Shown: positions 8,565 to 19,360 of the stretch, piece by piece
How positions within the stretch are numbered: the stretch's first letter is position 1
Layout of the letters: each line of letters begins with the position of its first letter
NCBI RefSeq assembly: GCF_004127215.1
Contig: NZ_QEWJ01000004.1
Span: forward strand, 1 to 64,000
Direction: 5' to 3'
DNA: 64,000 nucleotides
Source of the DNA: Streptococcus oralis
Lineage (GTDB): Bacteria; Bacillota; Bacilli; Lactobacillales; Streptococcaceae
Notes under the pieces: generated by a model
The model's input: only the letters and a program-made list of their open reading frames with translations
Databases searched by the model: none
What the model was told of the DNA's origin: nothing
Made by a program: the position numbers and the translations under genes

Positions 8565-9914
8565 TCAAAGGCGTGCATTCAACTCAGCACCCAGCTCTTC
8601 AAAGCCTGGTTTCCCAAGAAGAGCAAACATGTTTTTCTTATAAGCTTCAACTCCAGGCTGGTCAAATGGATTGATACCATTCAGGTAGCCAGAAAGAGCA
8701 ATAGCCAACTCAAAGAAGTAAATAGTGTAGCCCAAAGTGAACTCATCTTGCTCAGGCAGTGTCACAAACATATTTGGAACTCCACCATCAGTGTGTGCTA
8801 ACAGCACTCCATCTGTAGCTTTTTTATTGACAAAGTCAACATCTTTTCCTTGCAAGTAGCCAAGACCGTCCAAGTCTTCTGCCAATTCAGGAATCAGCAC
8901 ATTTTTGCGAGGTTTATCTACACGGATAACTGTTTCAAAGAGGATACGGGTACCTTCCTGGATAAATTGTCCCAGAGAGTGCAAGTCTGTTGAGAAGTTA
9001 GCTGAAGTTGGATAAATCCCTTTTTGGTCTTTCCCTTCTGACTCACCAGCCAGTTGCTTCCACCACTCAGAGAAGTATTGCAGAGATGGTTCATAGTTAG
9101 CTAGAACTTCTGTCAGATAACCTTTACGGTACAAGATATTGCGTACAACTGCATATTGATATGCTTCATTTTCAGCCAACTTATCAGAAGCATAAGCCTT
9201 GCGAGCAGCATTTGCTCCTTCCATTAACTTGCTGATATCAGCTCCTGCAGCTGCGATTGGCAAGAGCCCCACTGCTGTCAATACTGTAAAACGACCACCT
9301 ACACTATCAGGCACTACAAAAGTATCCCAGCCATTAGCATCTGCTTCAACTTTAACTGCACCTTTAGCGCGGTCTGTAGTTGCGTAGATACGTTGGTTAG
9401 CTTCTTCTTGACCGTACTTCTTAACCAAGAGTTCTTTGAAGACACGGAAAGCAATAGCCGGTTCAGTTGTTGTACCTGATTTAGAAATCACGTTTACTGA
9501 GAAATCTTTGTCTGATACATAGTCTACCAAATCAGCCAAATAGCTTGAAGAGATAGAGTTTCCAGCATAGAGGATCTGAGGTGCCTTGCGTTCTTCCTTT
9601 CTTTGCAAGTTTACAAATGAATTATTCAAGAAATCAATAGCTGCACGAGCTCCTAAATAGGAACCACCAATACCGATTACGATCAATACCTCACTATCAG
9701 ATTGGATTTTAGCAGCAGCCTTTTGAATACGAGCAAATTCATCTTTGTCATATTCTTCAGGTAAGTTCAACCAGCCAGTCATTTCTGCCCCAGGACCTGT
9801 ACCATTTCTCAGAGCAGAATCTGCTGCAGTCACTTGAGGCTGCATATAATCTAGTTCATGTGGTGCAACAAATTTATCTAATACTTTTGAATAATCAAAT
9901 TTAATATGTGACAT
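8565..9914 (-). CDS. pgi: Glucose-6-phosphate isomerase (intact copy)
   Basis: The 449-residue enzyme interconverts glucose-6-phosphate and fructose-6-phosphate in glycolysis. Recognised family segments include [14 protein letters not shown], the [10 protein letters not shown] phosphate-binding loop and ESEGKDQKG near the active site. Length is normal. The ATG at 9914 is chosen because GGAGG lies 7 bases upstream; the frame stays open for another 30 codons with no better site. A truncated second copy of the 3' third lies at 2516-2992, past the sorbitol operon. Confidence 0.97.
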   Translation of the reverse strand: MSHIKFDYSKVLDKFVAPHELDYMQPQVTAADSALRNGTGPGAEMTGWLNLPEEYDKDEFARIQKAAAKIQSDSEVLIVIGIGGSYLGARAAIDFLNNSFVNLQRKEERKAPQILYAGNSISSSYLADLVDYVSDKDFSVNVISKSGTTTEPAIAFRVFKELLVKKYGQEEANQRIYATTDRAKGAVKVEADANGWDTFVVPDSVGGRFTVLTAVGLLPIAAAGADISKLMEGANAARKAYASDKLAENEAYQYAVVRNILYRKGYLTEVLANYEPSLQYFSEWWKQLAGESEGKDQKGIYPTSANFSTDLHSLGQFIQEGTRILFETVIRVDKPRKNVLIPELAEDLDGLGYLQGKDVDFVNKKATDGVLLAHTDGGVPNMFVTLPEQDEFTLGYTIYFFELAIALSGYLNGINPFDQPGVEAYKKNMFALLGKPGFEELGAELNARL

Positions 9915-10059
9915 AATATTCCTCCAAAATTTCTTCTCTTCTATCATAACCCTTACCTTAGATTTTTTCAAGTTTTTATACTGAATTTTTCCAAATTTTA
10001 TCATAATTTAAACATTTGCGTAAAAAATGTTACAATATTAAAATTTGAACGAAATAAGA

Positions 10060-10088
10060 CAAAAAAACGGCTAGAGATTCTAACCGTT
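10060..10088 (-). terminator. Terminator after the glutamine amidotransferase gene
   Basis: On the minus strand AACGGTTAGA and TCTAGCCGTT pair around a 3-nt loop and are followed by seven T residues. Confidence 0.75.
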
Positions 10089-10776
10089 ACAATTCATTTA
10101 ATAAATACTCAAATAATTCTAAATTGCCATCTTCTTCATTGACCAGGAACTCTGGGTGCCACTGTAAACCGATAATACGATGCTCGTCGACAGACTCAAT
10201 CGCTTCCACTGTCTGATCTCGAGGGTCCACCGCTGTCACACGGAAATTAGGTGCCAGATCTTTGATACTCTGACGATGGACTGAGTTGACCTGACTTTCT
10301 TTGCCAAACAACTTAGCCACCACGCTTCCTTCTACTGTCTCAATAGTATGAGAAGTTCCAAAAGGCAAGCCTTGCCAGTGACCTTCAATTTCTTGGTGGA
10401 GGGTGCCACCAAAAGCAACATTGACAAGCTGAACCCCACGACAGATTGCCATAATTGGTTTATTCTGACGGAGCGCTTCTTTCAAGAGGGCTAGTTCAAA
10501 CTCATCGCGTACAAGGTTGTAATCATCGCTCTCAATGGTCTTTTTCTCTCCATAAAACTGGGGATGGACATTTTGCCCACCTGTCAAGATGAGTTTGTCA
10601 ATCATTTCCACATAATCACGAACAATGGACTCATCCCCTACAGGAATTACTAAAGGAAGACCACCGACTTGACGAATGCTCTCTGCAAATTTACAGGATA
10701 CAGATGAATGAATGTTTTTCCCTTCTGCATCTACAGGACATAGATTTGCAGCAACTCCTACAACCGTTCTAGCCAT
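10087..10776 (-). CDS. Class I glutamine amidotransferase-like (peptidase C26) hydrolase
   Basis: The 229-residue protein belongs to the gamma-glutamyl hydrolase / PuuD group. The nucleophile elbow is seen as AICRGVQ and the catalytic His-Glu pair as QWHPE, with the LTGGQNVHP segment typical of C26 members. Family members cleave gamma-glutamyl amides such as gamma-glutamyl-GABA; the substrate here is unknown. It has its own AAAGGAG ribosome site and terminator and is probably a single-gene unit. Confidence 0.85.
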   Translation of the reverse strand: MARTVVGVAANLCPVDAEGKNIHSSVSCKFAESIRQVGGLPLVIPVGDESIVRDYVEMIDKLILTGGQNVHPQFYGEKKTIESDDYNLVRDEFELALLKEALRQNKPIMAICRGVQLVNVAFGGTLHQEIEGHWQGLPFGTSHTIETVEGSVVAKLFGKESQVNSVHRQSIKDLAPNFRVTAVDPRDQTVEAIESVDEHRIIGLQWHPEFLVNEEDGNLELFEYLLNEL

Positions 10777-10887
10777 GATGGGGCTCCTTTCGATTTTCTA
10801 ACGATAGCCCTATCTTATCATTCAAGCTCTCTGCTGTCTAATATGTTTTTTAAAAGACAGTGATAAGTATTTTTTATGGGCAAGAAA

Positions 10888-10913
10888 AAGTTGCCCAAGA
10901 GGACAACTTTTTT
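10888..10913 (-). terminator. Terminator after patB
   Basis: On the minus strand AAGTTGTCC and GGGCAACTT form a stem with a 4-nt loop followed by TTTTTC, immediately after the patB stop. Confidence 0.7.
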
Positions 10914-10914
10914 C

Positions 10915-12681
10915 TTATTCAAATACAAATTGATTGTGATACAGTTCCGAGTAGAAACCGCCGAGTTTAAGCAACTCGTGATGATTTCCGCGTTCAATGA
11001 CCTCTCCATCTTTGAGGACAATAATCTGATCGGCATTGAGGATGGTCTTGAGACGATGGGCAATCACAAAACTGGTTCGTCCTGCTACAACTGCCTCCAT
11101 GGCATGTTGAATCTTGCTTTCTGTTACGGTATCGACATTAGAAGTCGCTTCATCTAAGATTAGGACTTGAGGATCAGTCATCAGAGTTCGAGCGATGGAA
11201 ATCAATTGTTTCTGACCAGTTGAGAAGATATTTTGCTCATCATCAATAACGGTATCATACTTGTCAGGCAAGCTTTCGATGTAGTCATGAATATGGGTTG
11301 CCTTAGCAGCTACTTCGACCATTTCCTGGCTGGCATCTGGCACACCGAAGCGGATATTATCCCGAATCGTTCCACTAAACAAGACCGAATCCTGCAAGAC
11401 AATACCAACCTTGCTCCGCAAACTGTCCAAGTCGTAGTCACGTATGTCTTTGCCATCAAAGGAAATGCTACCTGCATCCACATCGTAGAAACGATTGATG
11501 AGGTTCATGATGGTCGTTTTCCCCGAACCAGTCGGGCCGACAACTGCTATCATCTGCCCCTTAGGAGCAGAAATGCTAACATCTTTCAAAATCGGCTTGT
11601 CAGGCACATAAGAAAAATCAACATGACTGATTTCAACACCTTCTCGCAATTCCGTAAAGGCAGGTGCATTTTGCGGGCGAATCTCTTCTTCTGCATCGAA
11701 CATTTCTTGGATACGATCTGCCCCAGTAAAGGCCAACTGGAGACTCCCCCAGCTAGCAGCCACCTGGATAATCGGCTGGTAGTACTGCTGAGAAAATTGG
11801 GTAAACATGACAATCAAACCTAGGGCCGTCGTTGTTTCGATACTTGGATCGTTCAGCAAGACAGCCGAACCTGCAAAAATGACGATGGCCGTATTGACCA
11901 GGCTCATCCCATTCATAACTGGAAAGAGGATACCTGAGAACATTCTCCCTTTAAAGGTTGCCTTGCGTACGCGCTCATTTTGCTCCACAAATCCTGCTAC
12001 GATGTCGTCCTGAATCCCTTGAACGATAACAGCTTTCTGTCCAGAAATACTTTCATCCATGTAGGCATTGAGTTTTCCAACCTCTTTTTGCTGGAGATTG
12101 GTGTACTTGCGGGCCATTTTCACGATGAAGACCAGCATGAGAAAGGCCACTGGGGTGCTGGCTACTGTTATCAGGGCTAGCGTCACATTTTTTGAAAACA
12201 TGACAAAAATCAAACCGATGTAAAGAGCAATATTGCTCATAACCTGAACTAGGCTTTCATTGAAGGCTTGAAGGATGTTATCCAAGTCACTAGTGAAGCG
12301 AGAGAGAATATCCCCATCCTGATGGCGGTCAAAGAAAGAAACCGTCAAACGGGAAAGTTTGCCAAAGAGGCCCTTACGCATCTCATTTGTCGACTCGGCA
12401 ATCACACGGGTCATCAAGGTCATGTAAATCAAGCTAGACACTACTAAGGCAAGGACAACTAGAGCTAGATTCAGCATCAGAGCTGATAAACTCTGCCAGG
12501 CTAGTTCGGAAGTCCCATTTTGATAAGCCAGAACCAGGTTAGCGAGCTCTGTGACTGCTTGGCCTGAAAAAACTGGAAAGAGGGCTTGGGCAATTGTCGC
12601 AATCGCAACCATCAGAATCACAATGACAAAGGAGAGCTTGTAAACTTTAAAATAATTCCAGAAAAATCGAACTGTTTTCAT
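10915..12681 (-). CDS. patB: Heterodimeric ABC exporter, subunit PatB
   Basis: The 588-residue half-transporter has an N-terminal six-helix membrane domain (about 1-320) and a C-terminal nucleotide-binding domain. Walker A is GPTGSGKTT, Walker B with a normal catalytic glutamate is LILDEATS, and the signature motif is degenerate: FSTGQ instead of LSGGQ. With PatA it forms the fluoroquinolone and dye efflux pump known from pneumococcus. The start ATGAAAACAGTT lies 1 base after the patA stop; the frame extends upstream into patA without a better site. Confidence 0.92.
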   Translation of the reverse strand: MKTVRFFWNYFKVYKLSFVIVILMVAIATIAQALFPVFSGQAVTELANLVLAYQNGTSELAWQSLSALMLNLALVVLALVVSSLIYMTLMTRVIAESTNEMRKGLFGKLSRLTVSFFDRHQDGDILSRFTSDLDNILQAFNESLVQVMSNIALYIGLIFVMFSKNVTLALITVASTPVAFLMLVFIVKMARKYTNLQQKEVGKLNAYMDESISGQKAVIVQGIQDDIVAGFVEQNERVRKATFKGRMFSGILFPVMNGMSLVNTAIVIFAGSAVLLNDPSIETTTALGLIVMFTQFSQQYYQPIIQVAASWGSLQLAFTGADRIQEMFDAEEEIRPQNAPAFTELREGVEISHVDFSYVPDKPILKDVSISAPKGQMIAVVGPTGSGKTTIMNLINRFYDVDAGSISFDGKDIRDYDLDSLRSKVGIVLQDSVLFSGTIRDNIRFGVPDASQEMVEVAAKATHIHDYIESLPDKYDTVIDDEQNIFSTGQKQLISIARTLMTDPQVLILDEATSNVDTVTESKIQHAMEAVVAGRTSFVIAHRLKTILNADQIIVLKDGEVIERGNHHELLKLGGFYSELYHNQFVFE

Positions 12682-12682
12682 T

Positions 12683-14389
12683 TTATTCCTCCTTTCCCTT
12701 TTGTGTTTCGTAGATTTCACGGTAGACGGCATTGCTAGCTACTAGGTCTGCATGACTTCCTTCTCCAATCAATCGCCCTTGGTCCAAGACCAAAATCTTG
12801 TCTGCATGGACGACTGAACTGATCTTTTGAGCGATGATAATGGTTGTTGTCCCTTTCAGATCATTGTTCAAAGCTTCCTGTACGAGTCTTTCTGACTTAG
12901 CATCCAAGGCCGAAGTTGAATCGTCAAAAATCAGGATACGGGGATTGCTGACAATCCCACGGGCAATGGACATCCGTTGCTTTTGTCCACCAGAAAAGTT
13001 GGTGCCACGTTCTTCGACCTGACTCTCAAATTTGTTTTCCATGCGTCCGATAAATTCGCTGGCTTGAGCGATTTGTGCTGCACGTTCCAGTTCTGACACG
13101 CTGGCATTACTTTTTCCTTGACGGAGATTATCTGCAATGGTTCCGCTAAAGAGAATAGCACGTTGCAAGACGATGGAAACTGTTTTACGCAAGGTTCCCT
13201 CGCTGACATTTCGAATATCTTTACCACCAATCTTGATAGAACCCTCCTGTGGGTCAAAAAGTCGTGGAATTAACTGAGCAAGAGTGGACTTCCCTGCTCC
13301 AGTCGCTCCAACCACACCGACCATCTGACCAGGCGCAATATCAAAGGTTACATTTTTCAGAATAGGCTCATCATCATTGGGATAGGTAAAGGTCACATTT
13401 TCAAAAGAGAGACTTCCTTCTAACTCTTCATCTGGGAGATTTTTAAAGGTCATCGCTGGCTCGGTATCTAAAATCTCACGAATACGGCGCAAGGAAATCA
13501 TGGCACGGCTGACAGAATTTCCCAAAAAACCAACCATGATGATAGTAAAGATAATCTGGCTGAGATAATTGATAAAGGAAGCAATTGAACCCACTACAGA
13601 TGGATCTGACTGAGCCATTCCAGCCACCAACCAGATAGAGAGGAAGACCGCTCCATAGCCGACTAACATCATGAAGGGTTCTATAACCGAGAAGGCATAG
13701 CCGATATAAAGATTTTGACCGAGAAGTTCATCAGAAACATCAGTAAATTTGTCAAATTGTGCTTTTTCTTGTACAAAGGATTTGACCACGCGCACACCAC
13801 GTAGATTTTCTTTTGCAATAGCATTGATCCGTTCAAGAAGGGTTTGAAACTTGGCAAATCGTGGTCCCATCATTCCCATCATAATGGCAGTTAGTGCAAA
13901 GATTAGGAGCACCATAAGGACAATTACCCACCAAAGTGATGGAAGAGTGTGAACCGCCAAGATAAAGGAACCGATAAAGAGAAGAGGGAGACGGAAGAGG
14001 ATTTGAAAAGCCATCATCACCACGTTCTGAATTTGGTTGATATCATTGGTCATACGGACAACAAGGTTGCCGGCATTAAACTGCTCGATATTAGCGTAAG
14101 AAAAAGTCTGAATCTTGCGAAAGGCGTCTTCCCGAAGATCCGAAGACACTCCTTGAGCAATATAGGCTGCAAGTGTCACATTGACCCCACCTGCAACCAA
14201 ACCGACTAGGGCTACTCCTATCAACCAGGCACCAATGCTATAGATGGCCTCATGTTGATCAGCCAACAATGCCTCTAACACCTCTTGCAAATAGCGCGGT
14301 TGCAAGAGCGAGCTTGCAACCATCAAGCCTGTCATTACTAGGGATGCCAAGGCCTGCCATTTATAGGTTTTTATTTTTTTAATGAGCAT
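12683..14389 (-). CDS. patA: Heterodimeric ABC exporter, subunit PatA
   Basis: The 568-residue partner of PatB has the same layout. Its Walker A is GATGAGKST and its signature FSGGQKQR is canonical, but the catalytic glutamate after Walker B is replaced by Asp (LIFDDSTS). PatA thus supplies the good signature and PatB the good glutamate, leaving one competent and one degenerate ATP site, as usual for heterodimeric exporters. The ATG at 14389 follows AGGAGG. A second in-frame start at 14425 with AAGGAG upstream would add 12 residues and lies inside the leader hairpin. Confidence 0.92.
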   Translation of the reverse strand: MLIKKIKTYKWQALASLVMTGLMVASSLLQPRYLQEVLEALLADQHEAIYSIGAWLIGVALVGLVAGGVNVTLAAYIAQGVSSDLREDAFRKIQTFSYANIEQFNAGNLVVRMTNDINQIQNVVMMAFQILFRLPLLFIGSFILAVHTLPSLWWVIVLMVLLIFALTAIMMGMMGPRFAKFQTLLERINAIAKENLRGVRVVKSFVQEKAQFDKFTDVSDELLGQNLYIGYAFSVIEPFMMLVGYGAVFLSIWLVAGMAQSDPSVVGSIASFINYLSQIIFTIIMVGFLGNSVSRAMISLRRIREILDTEPAMTFKNLPDEELEGSLSFENVTFTYPNDDEPILKNVTFDIAPGQMVGVVGATGAGKSTLAQLIPRLFDPQEGSIKIGGKDIRNVSEGTLRKTVSIVLQRAILFSGTIADNLRQGKSNASVSELERAAQIAQASEFIGRMENKFESQVEERGTNFSGGQKQRMSIARGIVSNPRILIFDDSTSALDAKSERLVQEALNNDLKGTTTIIIAQKISSVVHADKILVLDQGRLIGEGSHADLVASNAVYREIYETQKGKEE

Positions 14390-14399
14390 AATTCCTCCT

Positions 14400-14439
14400 A
14401 ATAAAATAGATAAAGGGAGCGACATCCTGCGTCAGCTCC
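14400..14439 (-). promoter_or_regulatory. Transcription attenuator in the patA leader
   Basis: On the minus strand GGAGC-T-GAC (14439-14431) pairs with GTC-GCTCC around the loop GCAGGAT and is followed by a T-rich tract just before the patA ribosome site. A leader terminator at this place is reported from pneumococcus, where mutations that disrupt it cause constitutive patAB overexpression. Upstream is a three-codon reading frame, Met-Asn-Glu-stop, at 14454-14443. Confidence 0.75.
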
Positions 14440-14595
14440 TTCTCATTCGTTCATATTGATGTTATTCTAGCAAAAAAGAGGAATCTTGTCAAAAAAGTCT
14501 CCTTATTATAAATTAGTACGCTTTCATCCACAGATGATGCATGAAAAGGCTTTTTATGGTAAAATGAAAGGAAGAACTCTTACAAGGAGGAAAAA

Positions 14596-15612
14596 ATGAA
14601 GAAACAAACCATCGCTGTCTTGGGTCCTGGTTCTTGGGGAACTGCCCTTTCGCAGGTCCTAAACGACAATGGACACGAGGTTCGCATTTGGGGAAATGTC
14701 CCTGACCAAATTGATGAAATCAATAGCCAACATACAAATAAACGCTACTTTAAAGATATCCTACTCGACGAAAACATCAAAGCCTACCATGACTTAGAAG
14801 AAACACTAAAGGATGTGGATGCTGTTCTATTTGTAGTCCCAACAAAAGTAACGAGACTGGTTGCCCAACAAGTAGCAAAGGTACTCGATCACAAGGTTGT
14901 CATCATGCATGCCTCCAAAGGCTTGGAACCAGATAGTCACAAACGCCTCTCAACCATTCTTGAAGAGGAAATTCCAGCTGACCTCCGTAGTGACATTGTT
15001 GTTGTTTCAGGACCTAGCCACGCTGAGGAAACTATTGTACGCGATATCACCTTGATTACGGCAGCATCTAAAGATCTTAAAACTGCCCAGTACGTCCAAA
15101 ACCTCTTTAGCAATCACTACTTCCGCCTCTATACCAATACCGATGTTATCGGGGTTGAAACCGCTGGTGCTCTTAAAAACATCATCGCAGTTGGTGCAGG
15201 GGCACTACATGGCCTAGGCTTTGGCGACAATGCCAAAGCGGCCATCATCACTCGTGGCTTGGCAGAAATCACCCGCCTAGGGGTCGCTCTTGGGGCAAAT
15301 CCTCTAACTTATAGCGGTCTTTCTGGAGTTGGGGATTTGATTGTAACGGGAACATCTGTCCACTCTCGTAACTGGAGGGCCGGTAATGCTCTCGGTCGTG
15401 GAGAATCCCTCGCAGACATCGAAGCAAACATGGGCATGGTCATCGAAGGCATCTCAACAACTCGAGCAGCTTACGAACTAGCTCAGGAATTGGGTGTCTA
15501 CATGCCAATCACGCAGGCTATTTACCGAGTTATCTATGAAGGTGTCAATATCAAAGAAGCAATCAACGACATCATGAGTAATGAATTTAAAGCAGAAAAC
15601 GAATGGTCTTAG
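14596..15612 (+). CDS. gpsA: Glycerol-3-phosphate dehydrogenase [NAD(P)+]
   Basis: The 338-residue enzyme reduces dihydroxyacetone phosphate to sn-glycerol-3-phosphate for phospholipid and teichoic acid synthesis. The N-terminal Rossmann motif GPGSWGTAL and the KNIIAVGAG catalytic-lysine segment of the C-terminal domain are visible. The ATG follows AAGGAGG. It is divergent from patA and only 21 bases upstream of galU, an order conserved in streptococci. Confidence 0.96.
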   Translation: MKKQTIAVLGPGSWGTALSQVLNDNGHEVRIWGNVPDQIDEINSQHTNKRYFKDILLDENIKAYHDLEETLKDVDAVLFVVPTKVTRLVAQQVAKVLDHKVVIMHASKGLEPDSHKRLSTILEEEIPADLRSDIVVVSGPSHAEETIVRDITLITAASKDLKTAQYVQNLFSNHYFRLYTNTDVIGVETAGALKNIIAVGAGALHGLGFGDNAKAAIITRGLAEITRLGVALGANPLTYSGLSGVGDLIVTGTSVHSRNWRAGNALGRGESLADIEANMGMVIEGISTTRAAYELAQELGVYMPITQAIYRVIYEGVNIKEAINDIMSNEFKAENEWS

Positions 15613-15633
15613 ACCTTTAGAGAAAGGAATATT

Positions 15634-16533
15634 ATGAAACAAAAAGTAAGAAAAGCAATTATCCCTGCAGCTGGATTAGGAACTCGTTTCCTCCCAGCAA
15701 CTAAGGCCTTGGCTAAGGAAATGTTACCAATCGTCGACAAACCAACGATCCAGTTTATCGTTGAAGAGGCCCTCAAATCTGGCATTGAAGACATCTTGGT
15801 TGTTACGGGTAAGTCAAAACGTTCCATTGAGGACCACTTCGACTCAAACTTCGAATTGGAATATAACCTCAAAGAAAAAGGAAAAACGGATCTTTTGAAG
15901 CTAGTTGATGAGACAACTGGCATGCGCCTGCATTTTATCCGCCAAACTCATCCACGTGGTCTTGGAGATGCTGTTTTGCAAGCCAAAGCTTTCGTTGGAA
16001 ATGAACCTTTTGTCGTTATGCTTGGCGATGACTTGATGGATATGACCAACGAAAAGGCTGTTCCACTTACCAAACAACTCATGGATGACTACGAGCGTAC
16101 CCACGCGTCTACTATCGCTGTCATGCCAGTCCCTCATGACGAAGTCTCTGCTTATGGGGTTATCGCTCCGCAAGGCGAAGGAAAAGACGGTCTTTACAGC
16201 GTTGAAACCTTCGTTGAAAAACCAGCTCCAGAAGATGCTCCTAGTGATCTTGCTATCATCGGACGCTACCTCCTCACGCCGGAAATTTTCCAAATCCTCG
16301 AAAACCAAGCTCCAGGTGCCGGAAATGAAATTCAGCTGACAGATGCGATCGACACCCTCAATAAAACACAACGTGTATTTGCTCGTGAGTTCAAGGGAGC
16401 TCGCTACGATGTCGGAGATAAGTTTGGCTTTATGAAAACGTCCATTGACTACGCCCTCAAGCACCCTCAAGTCAAGGATGATTTGAAAGACTACCTCATC
16501 CAACTCGGAAAAGAGTTAGCTGAGGGAAAATAA
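15634..16533 (+). CDS. galU: UTP--glucose-1-phosphate uridylyltransferase
   Basis: The 299-residue enzyme makes UDP-glucose, the precursor for capsule and glycolipids. The nucleotidyltransferase motif [19 protein letters not shown] at the N-terminus and FVVMLGDDL in the middle identify it. The ATG has AAAGGA upstream. It forms a two-gene unit with gpsA that ends in a strong terminator. Confidence 0.96.
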   Translation: MKQKVRKAIIPAAGLGTRFLPATKALAKEMLPIVDKPTIQFIVEEALKSGIEDILVVTGKSKRSIEDHFDSNFELEYNLKEKGKTDLLKLVDETTGMRLHFIRQTHPRGLGDAVLQAKAFVGNEPFVVMLGDDLMDMTNEKAVPLTKQLMDDYERTHASTIAVMPVPHDEVSAYGVIAPQGEGKDGLYSVETFVEKPAPEDAPSDLAIIGRYLLTPEIFQILENQAPGAGNEIQLTDAIDTLNKTQRVFAREFKGARYDVGDKFGFMKTSIDYALKHPQVKDDLKDYLIQLGKELAEGK

Positions 16534-16576
16534 GACAATGATCAAGTTATCATAAACAAGGAAACACCCAATATTC

Positions 16577-16618
16577 GCCCTCAAAACTTGGAAAAATCTA
16601 AGTTTGGGGGCTTTTTTT
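16577..16618 (+). terminator. Terminator after galU
   Basis: GCCCTCAAAACTT and AAGTTTGGGGGC form a long GC-rich stem followed by seven T residues on the plus strand. Confidence 0.85.
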
Positions 16619-16683
16619 CACCCTCTACTGAACTCTTCTGTCATATAGACTCACGAAGTTTTTCCTAAAAGACGTGAAAAGGA

Positions 16684-16722
16684 GAAAAAAAGACTTAGTC
16701 CTGCCAATTTCAAGACTAAATC
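16684..16722 (-). terminator. Terminator after hexA
   Basis: On the minus strand GGATTTAGTC and GGACTAAGTC pair with G-T wobbles and are followed by seven T residues, about 55 bases after the hexA stop. Confidence 0.65.
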
Positions 16723-16775
16723 CTTTACAAACACATAAGCTCAACTTTTGAGAAACAAATCTGTTTTGGAACGAT

Positions 16776-19310
16776 TTATAATTTCTGTTTGAACGCGACC
16801 AAGACATTCATAGCCTGCATAGGTGTCATATTGTACACATCCAGCTGAGCTAATTCTGCTAGGATAGGGTGTTCTTCAGGCGTATCAAAGAGTGAAATCT
16901 GTTCAGTAACGGCACTTGTTTGCCTCATCGGAGCTGGGCTTTCTTGCCCCTGACTCTCCAGTTGCGTTAAAATCTTATCCGCTCTTGCTAAAAGTTCTGC
17001 TGGTAAACCAGCAATCTTAGCAACATGGATACCGTAGGATTTGTCAGCTGGTCCTGGTTCGATCTTGTGAAGGAAGGTGACCTGCCCATCCTGCTCCAAG
17101 GTTGCCACATGAACATTGACCAAGTGTTCCAAACTGGACTCCAGACTGGTCAACTCATGGTAGTGGGTGGCAAAGAGGGTCTTGGCTCCGATATGCTCAT
17201 GGATGTATTCGATGATGGACTGGGCCAGAGCCATCCCGTCATAAGTCGCAGTTCCCCGTCCCAATTCATCAAAGAGAATGAGAGAGTTCTTGGTCGCATG
17301 CGAAATGGCATTATTGGCCTCCATCATCTCTACCATAAAGGTTGATTGACCTGAAACCAAATCATCTGCCGCTCCGATACGGGTAAAAATCGCATCAAAA
17401 ATTGGCAAATGAGCACTTTCTGCTGGCACATAAGAGCCTAGCTGGGCCATAACCGCCGTCATGGCTAGCTGACGCATGTAGGTAGACTTCCCACTCATGT
17501 TTGGCCCTGTAATCAGCTGAATGCTGGTATCTTCTGACATCTGGATACTGTTCGGAATGTAAGTCTGCGCTCCCATGACCTTTTCGACGACAGCATGACG
17601 ACCTTTCTGAATATCTATTTGTGAATCGTCACCGAACTCAGGTCGAATCAAATGCTGGGTTTCAGCCACAACTGCTAAACTTTGCAGGACATCAATTGTC
17701 GCAATTCCTTGAGCCAAAGCCTGCAAACGCTGGATGTACTTGCCGACTTCCTCACGGATACGCATAAAGATTTCGTACTCTAGGTTGGCTGACTTCTCAC
17801 GCGCCTCCAACATATCTCCCTCGATACGGGCTAATTCCTCAGTCCCAAAGCGTTCCGAGTTTTTCAGCGTCGCCTTGCGGAAAAAGTGGGCTGGCACATT
17901 CCCCAGTTGCGAATTGGTCACATGGAAATAGTAGCCATCTTTTTTATTGTAGTCAATCTTGAGCGTGCTGATGCCTGAGTTTTCCCTCTCTTTAGCCTCA
18001 ATCTCAGCAATCCAGCTAGTCCCTTCTCTGAGTACTCGGCGGTATTTATCCAAAGTCTCATCAAATCCCGTCCGAATAATGCTACCTTCTGTAATCACGT
18101 GAGGGGCCTCAGGAGCAATCGCTGCGCTAATCAGGCTCTCTAACTCTGGAATGGCATCCAACTGTTCGATGAGATAGGCCAGAGCAGGCTGCTCCATTCC
18201 CTCTAAAATCGCACGAATCCGTGGCACACTAGATAAGGTGGTCGCCAATTGCAAGAGATCCTTGGGATTGGTCTTGCCAAACGAAACCCGACTAGCCAAG
18301 CGTTCGATATCATAAACTCCCTTGAGACTGTCTGTTAAATCACTGCGCTCAAAGAAGTGGTCAAGAAAGACCTGCACCACCTCTTGACGTTGGATGATTC
18401 GTTTCTTATCAATTAAGGGACGATGAATCCAAGAACGCAAGAGCCGCATACCCATAGCTGTTTTGGTTTCATCCAAAAGCCAGAAAAGACTCCCCTGCTT
18501 CTTACCTGAACGGGCATTCTCAATCAAATCTAGACTGGCCTTGGTCGCATAATCCATCTGCAAGAAATCTTTGATTTCATAACGGATTACCGGTTTAAGA
18601 TGGTTCAATTCCCGCATCTGGGTACGGTGAACATACTGGAGCAACTTACTAGCTGCCGCTTGCTCCACAGCTGCTAAACGTGAATCCAATAAATGGATGT
18701 CCTCAAAGCCTTCTTTCTCGTAGGAAAGTACCAGATTCATCTGACGACTGAGGATTTGTTCTTCTTCCTCGAGCAAGTCATAACCCAGCACCACTTCTCG
18801 AGCCTTGAGGTTACGGATTTCCCCACAAACCAGCGTAAAATCCAATAAACCTGTCACATAAAAATCACCAGTCACTAAATCCATATAAGCCAGCCCAAAC
18901 TGATTACCATCACGATCTAAGGCGACCAAGAAGTTGTTTTGGCTGTCTGGCTTACTGCTATCGACCACTGTCCCTGGTGTAATAACCTGAACCACCTCTC
19001 GCTTGACAACCCCAACCGCCTGTTTAGGATCTTCCATCTGCTCGGCAATGGCTACCTTATAGCCCTGCTCAATCAAAACATCAATATACTGCTGGGCAGA
19101 ATGATAGGGGACTCCTGCCATGGGTATCGGATTTTCTGCATTTTTATTACGACTGGTCAGTGAAATCTCTAAAATCTGCGCTGCATTGACCGCATCTTCA
19201 TAAAACAACTCATAAAAATCACCCATCCGAAAGAGCAAAAAAGCATCTGGATATTGCTTTTTAATATCCACATACTGCTGCATACCAGGTGATAGTTTTT
19301 CTGTCGTCAT
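16776..19310 (-). CDS. hexA: DNA mismatch repair protein MutS (HexA)
   Basis: The 844-residue protein recognises mismatches and small loops, and in competent streptococci it limits recombination between diverged DNA. The N-terminal mismatch-binding domain starts with [20 protein letters not shown], whose phenylalanine begins the mismatch-contacting region. The C-terminal ATPase has Walker [10 protein letters not shown] and [15 protein letters not shown] chose the ATG at 19310 with GGAGAG upstream; this gives the usual 844 residues, and the longer frame adds 13 unconserved residues. It follows argR by 50 bases on the same strand. Confidence 0.96.
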   Translation of the reverse strand: MTTEKLSPGMQQYVDIKKQYPDAFLLFRMGDFYELFYEDAVNAAQILEISLTSRNKNAENPIPMAGVPYHSAQQYIDVLIEQGYKVAIAEQMEDPKQAVGVVKREVVQVITPGTVVDSSKPDSQNNFLVALDRDGNQFGLAYMDLVTGDFYVTGLLDFTLVCGEIRNLKAREVVLGYDLLEEEEQILSRQMNLVLSYEKEGFEDIHLLDSRLAAVEQAAASKLLQYVHRTQMRELNHLKPVIRYEIKDFLQMDYATKASLDLIENARSGKKQGSLFWLLDETKTAMGMRLLRSWIHRPLIDKKRIIQRQEVVQVFLDHFFERSDLTDSLKGVYDIERLASRVSFGKTNPKDLLQLATTLSSVPRIRAILEGMEQPALAYLIEQLDAIPELESLISAAIAPEAPHVITEGSIIRTGFDETLDKYRRVLREGTSWIAEIEAKERENSGISTLKIDYNKKDGYYFHVTNSQLGNVPAHFFRKATLKNSERFGTEELARIEGDMLEAREKSANLEYEIFMRIREEVGKYIQRLQALAQGIATIDVLQSLAVVAETQHLIRPEFGDDSQIDIQKGRHAVVEKVMGAQTYIPNSIQMSEDTSIQLITGPNMSGKSTYMRQLAMTAVMAQLGSYVPAESAHLPIFDAIFTRIGAADDLVSGQSTFMVEMMEANNAISHATKNSLILFDELGRGTATYDGMALAQSIIEYIHEHIGAKTLFATHYHELTSLESSLEHLVNVHVATLEQDGQVTFLHKIEPGPADKSYGIHVAKIAGLPAELLARADKILTQLESQGQESPAPMRQTSAVTEQISLFDTPEEHPILAELAQLDVYNMTPMQAMNVLVAFKQKL

Positions 19311-19360
19311 ATTGGCTCTCTCCTTGTCAAAAATAAGGCTTGGGAACAAGTCCCAAAACC

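Noticed and set aside
11233-11823. Plus-strand open frame of 196 codons
   Set aside because: Antisense to the PatB ATPase domain, with no start signal.
15901-16503. Minus-strand open frame of 200 codons
   Set aside because: It lies wholly inside galU in the antisense direction, has no ribosome site and encodes no recognisable domain.
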